A stretch of DNA of 5,153 bases from Oscillospiraceae bacterium (GTDB lineage: Bacteria; Bacillota; Clostridia; Oscillospirales; Acutalibacteraceae), in assembly GCA_902796295.1 (NCBI GenBank), contig CADBOL010000058.1, positions 1 through 5,153 of the forward strand, given 5' to 3'. How positions within the stretch are numbered: position 1 is the first letter of the stretch; each line of letters starts with the position of its first letter. The notes under the pieces were generated by a model. It was not told where the DNA came from and made no database searches. It saw only the letters and a program-made list of their open reading frames with translations. Shown in pieces: positions 4,825 through 5,153 of this stretch. A program made the position numbers and the translations under genes.

Positions 4825-5153
4825 GTGATAAAACTCATGACATTCTCTGCACAAGTTTGAGACCCCTATGAAATTGCACTGCTCTCAAACGCAGAGGTAT
4901 AACCGGAGAATTAATCAATTGTTTGAGACCCCTATGAAATTGCACTGCTCTCAAACCTTCACCTCCGGTAAGAGCTGTCACAAGGGTTTGAGACCCCTAT
5001 GAAATTGCACTGCTCTCAAACAGAGAATTCTATACATGGACCGGCACGCCGGTTTGAGACCCCTATGAAATTGCACTGCTCTCAAACCTATCGTAGCTGT
5101 TGAAATCTTCAAGCAGGTTTGAGACCCCTATGAAATTGCACTGCTCTCAAACA
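4790..5153 (-). CRISPR. CRISPR array, type II-like, six repeats in view, continues past right edge
   Basis: Repeats lie at 4790-4824 (degenerate, 35 bp), 4855-4890, 4921-4956, 4986-5021, 5052-5087 and 5117-5152. The last five are identical 36-mers starting GTTTGAGACCCC and ending TGCACTGCTCTCAAAC. Spacers are 4825-4854 (30), 4891-4920 (30), 4957-4985 (29), 5022-5051 (30) and 5088-5116 (29), all different; a sixth begins at 5153. Repeat ends GTTTGAGA/TCTCAAAC are inverted copies of each other. A 36-bp repeat with about 30-bp spacers is typical of type II systems. Read on the minus strand the repeat begins GTTTGAGAGCAGTGCAATTT, resembling clostridial Cas9-associated repeats of the GTTTKAGAG form. 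That reading and the decayed left-end repeat both point to leftward transcription from a leader beyond the right edge. No cas gene is in view, so the type is inferred and the strand is provisional. Confidence 0.95.

Noticed and set aside
4790..5153. Type VI-D (Cas13d) or type V array.
   Set aside because: Repeat length alone would allow it, but the repeat lacks the GGGGTnTAAAAC-like or GTAGAT-like ends I associate with those systems, while the GTTTGAGAGCAGTGCA reading fits type II. This remains an inference until cas genes are seen.

Overview
The window looks like chromosomal DNA from a low-to-moderate-GC Gram-positive bacterium of the class Clostridia, possibly of the Oscillospiraceae/Ruminococcaceae type. 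The evidence is the gene content and order: a DUF512 radical-SAM gene followed by der, and rsmD followed by coaD and a coiled-coil gene. Strong purine-rich Shine-Dalgarno sites, AT-rich sigma-A-like promoters and a 36-bp-repeat CRISPR array agree with this. The taxonomic call is an inference from gene style, not from a database comparison.

Layout. Positions 1-1865 hold a leftward (minus-strand) pair: a DUF512/PDZ/radical-SAM protein (558-1865, GTG start) and, 23 bases downstream, the first 178 codons of the ribosome-assembly GTPase Der (1-534), which runs off the left edge. Positions 1866-2092 are an AT-rich divergent regulatory region in which a rightward and a leftward promoter appear to stand back to back with overlapping -35 boxes. 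Positions 2093-4701 hold a tightly packed rightward operon: rsmD (16S rRNA m2G966 methyltransferase), coaD (phosphopantetheine adenylyltransferase), an Ala/Glu/Lys-rich coiled-coil protein of unknown function, and a class IIA HAD (NagD-like) phosphatase. Gene junctions are +4, an ATGA overlap, and +2 bases. A strong intrinsic terminator closes the operon at 4730-4757.

From 4790 to the right edge lies a CRISPR array with six repeats in view. The first is a degenerate 35-bp copy and the other five are identical 36-bp copies, separated by 29-30-bp spacers. Repeat length, spacer length and the repeat sequence read on the minus strand fit a type II (Cas9) system. The decayed repeat at the left end suggests that the leader, and probably the cas genes, lie beyond the right edge, and that the array is transcribed leftward, converging on the operon terminator. 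No cas gene or clear tracrRNA is inside the window.

How the genes work together: both flanking operons are housekeeping. Der and RsmD both act on ribosome biogenesis, and CoaD makes the penultimate intermediate of coenzyme A. The coiled-coil and HAD proteins are co-transcribed with them, but their roles cannot be read from sequence. The least ordinary parts are the CRISPR array, the uncharacterised DUF512 radical-SAM protein and the coiled-coil protein.
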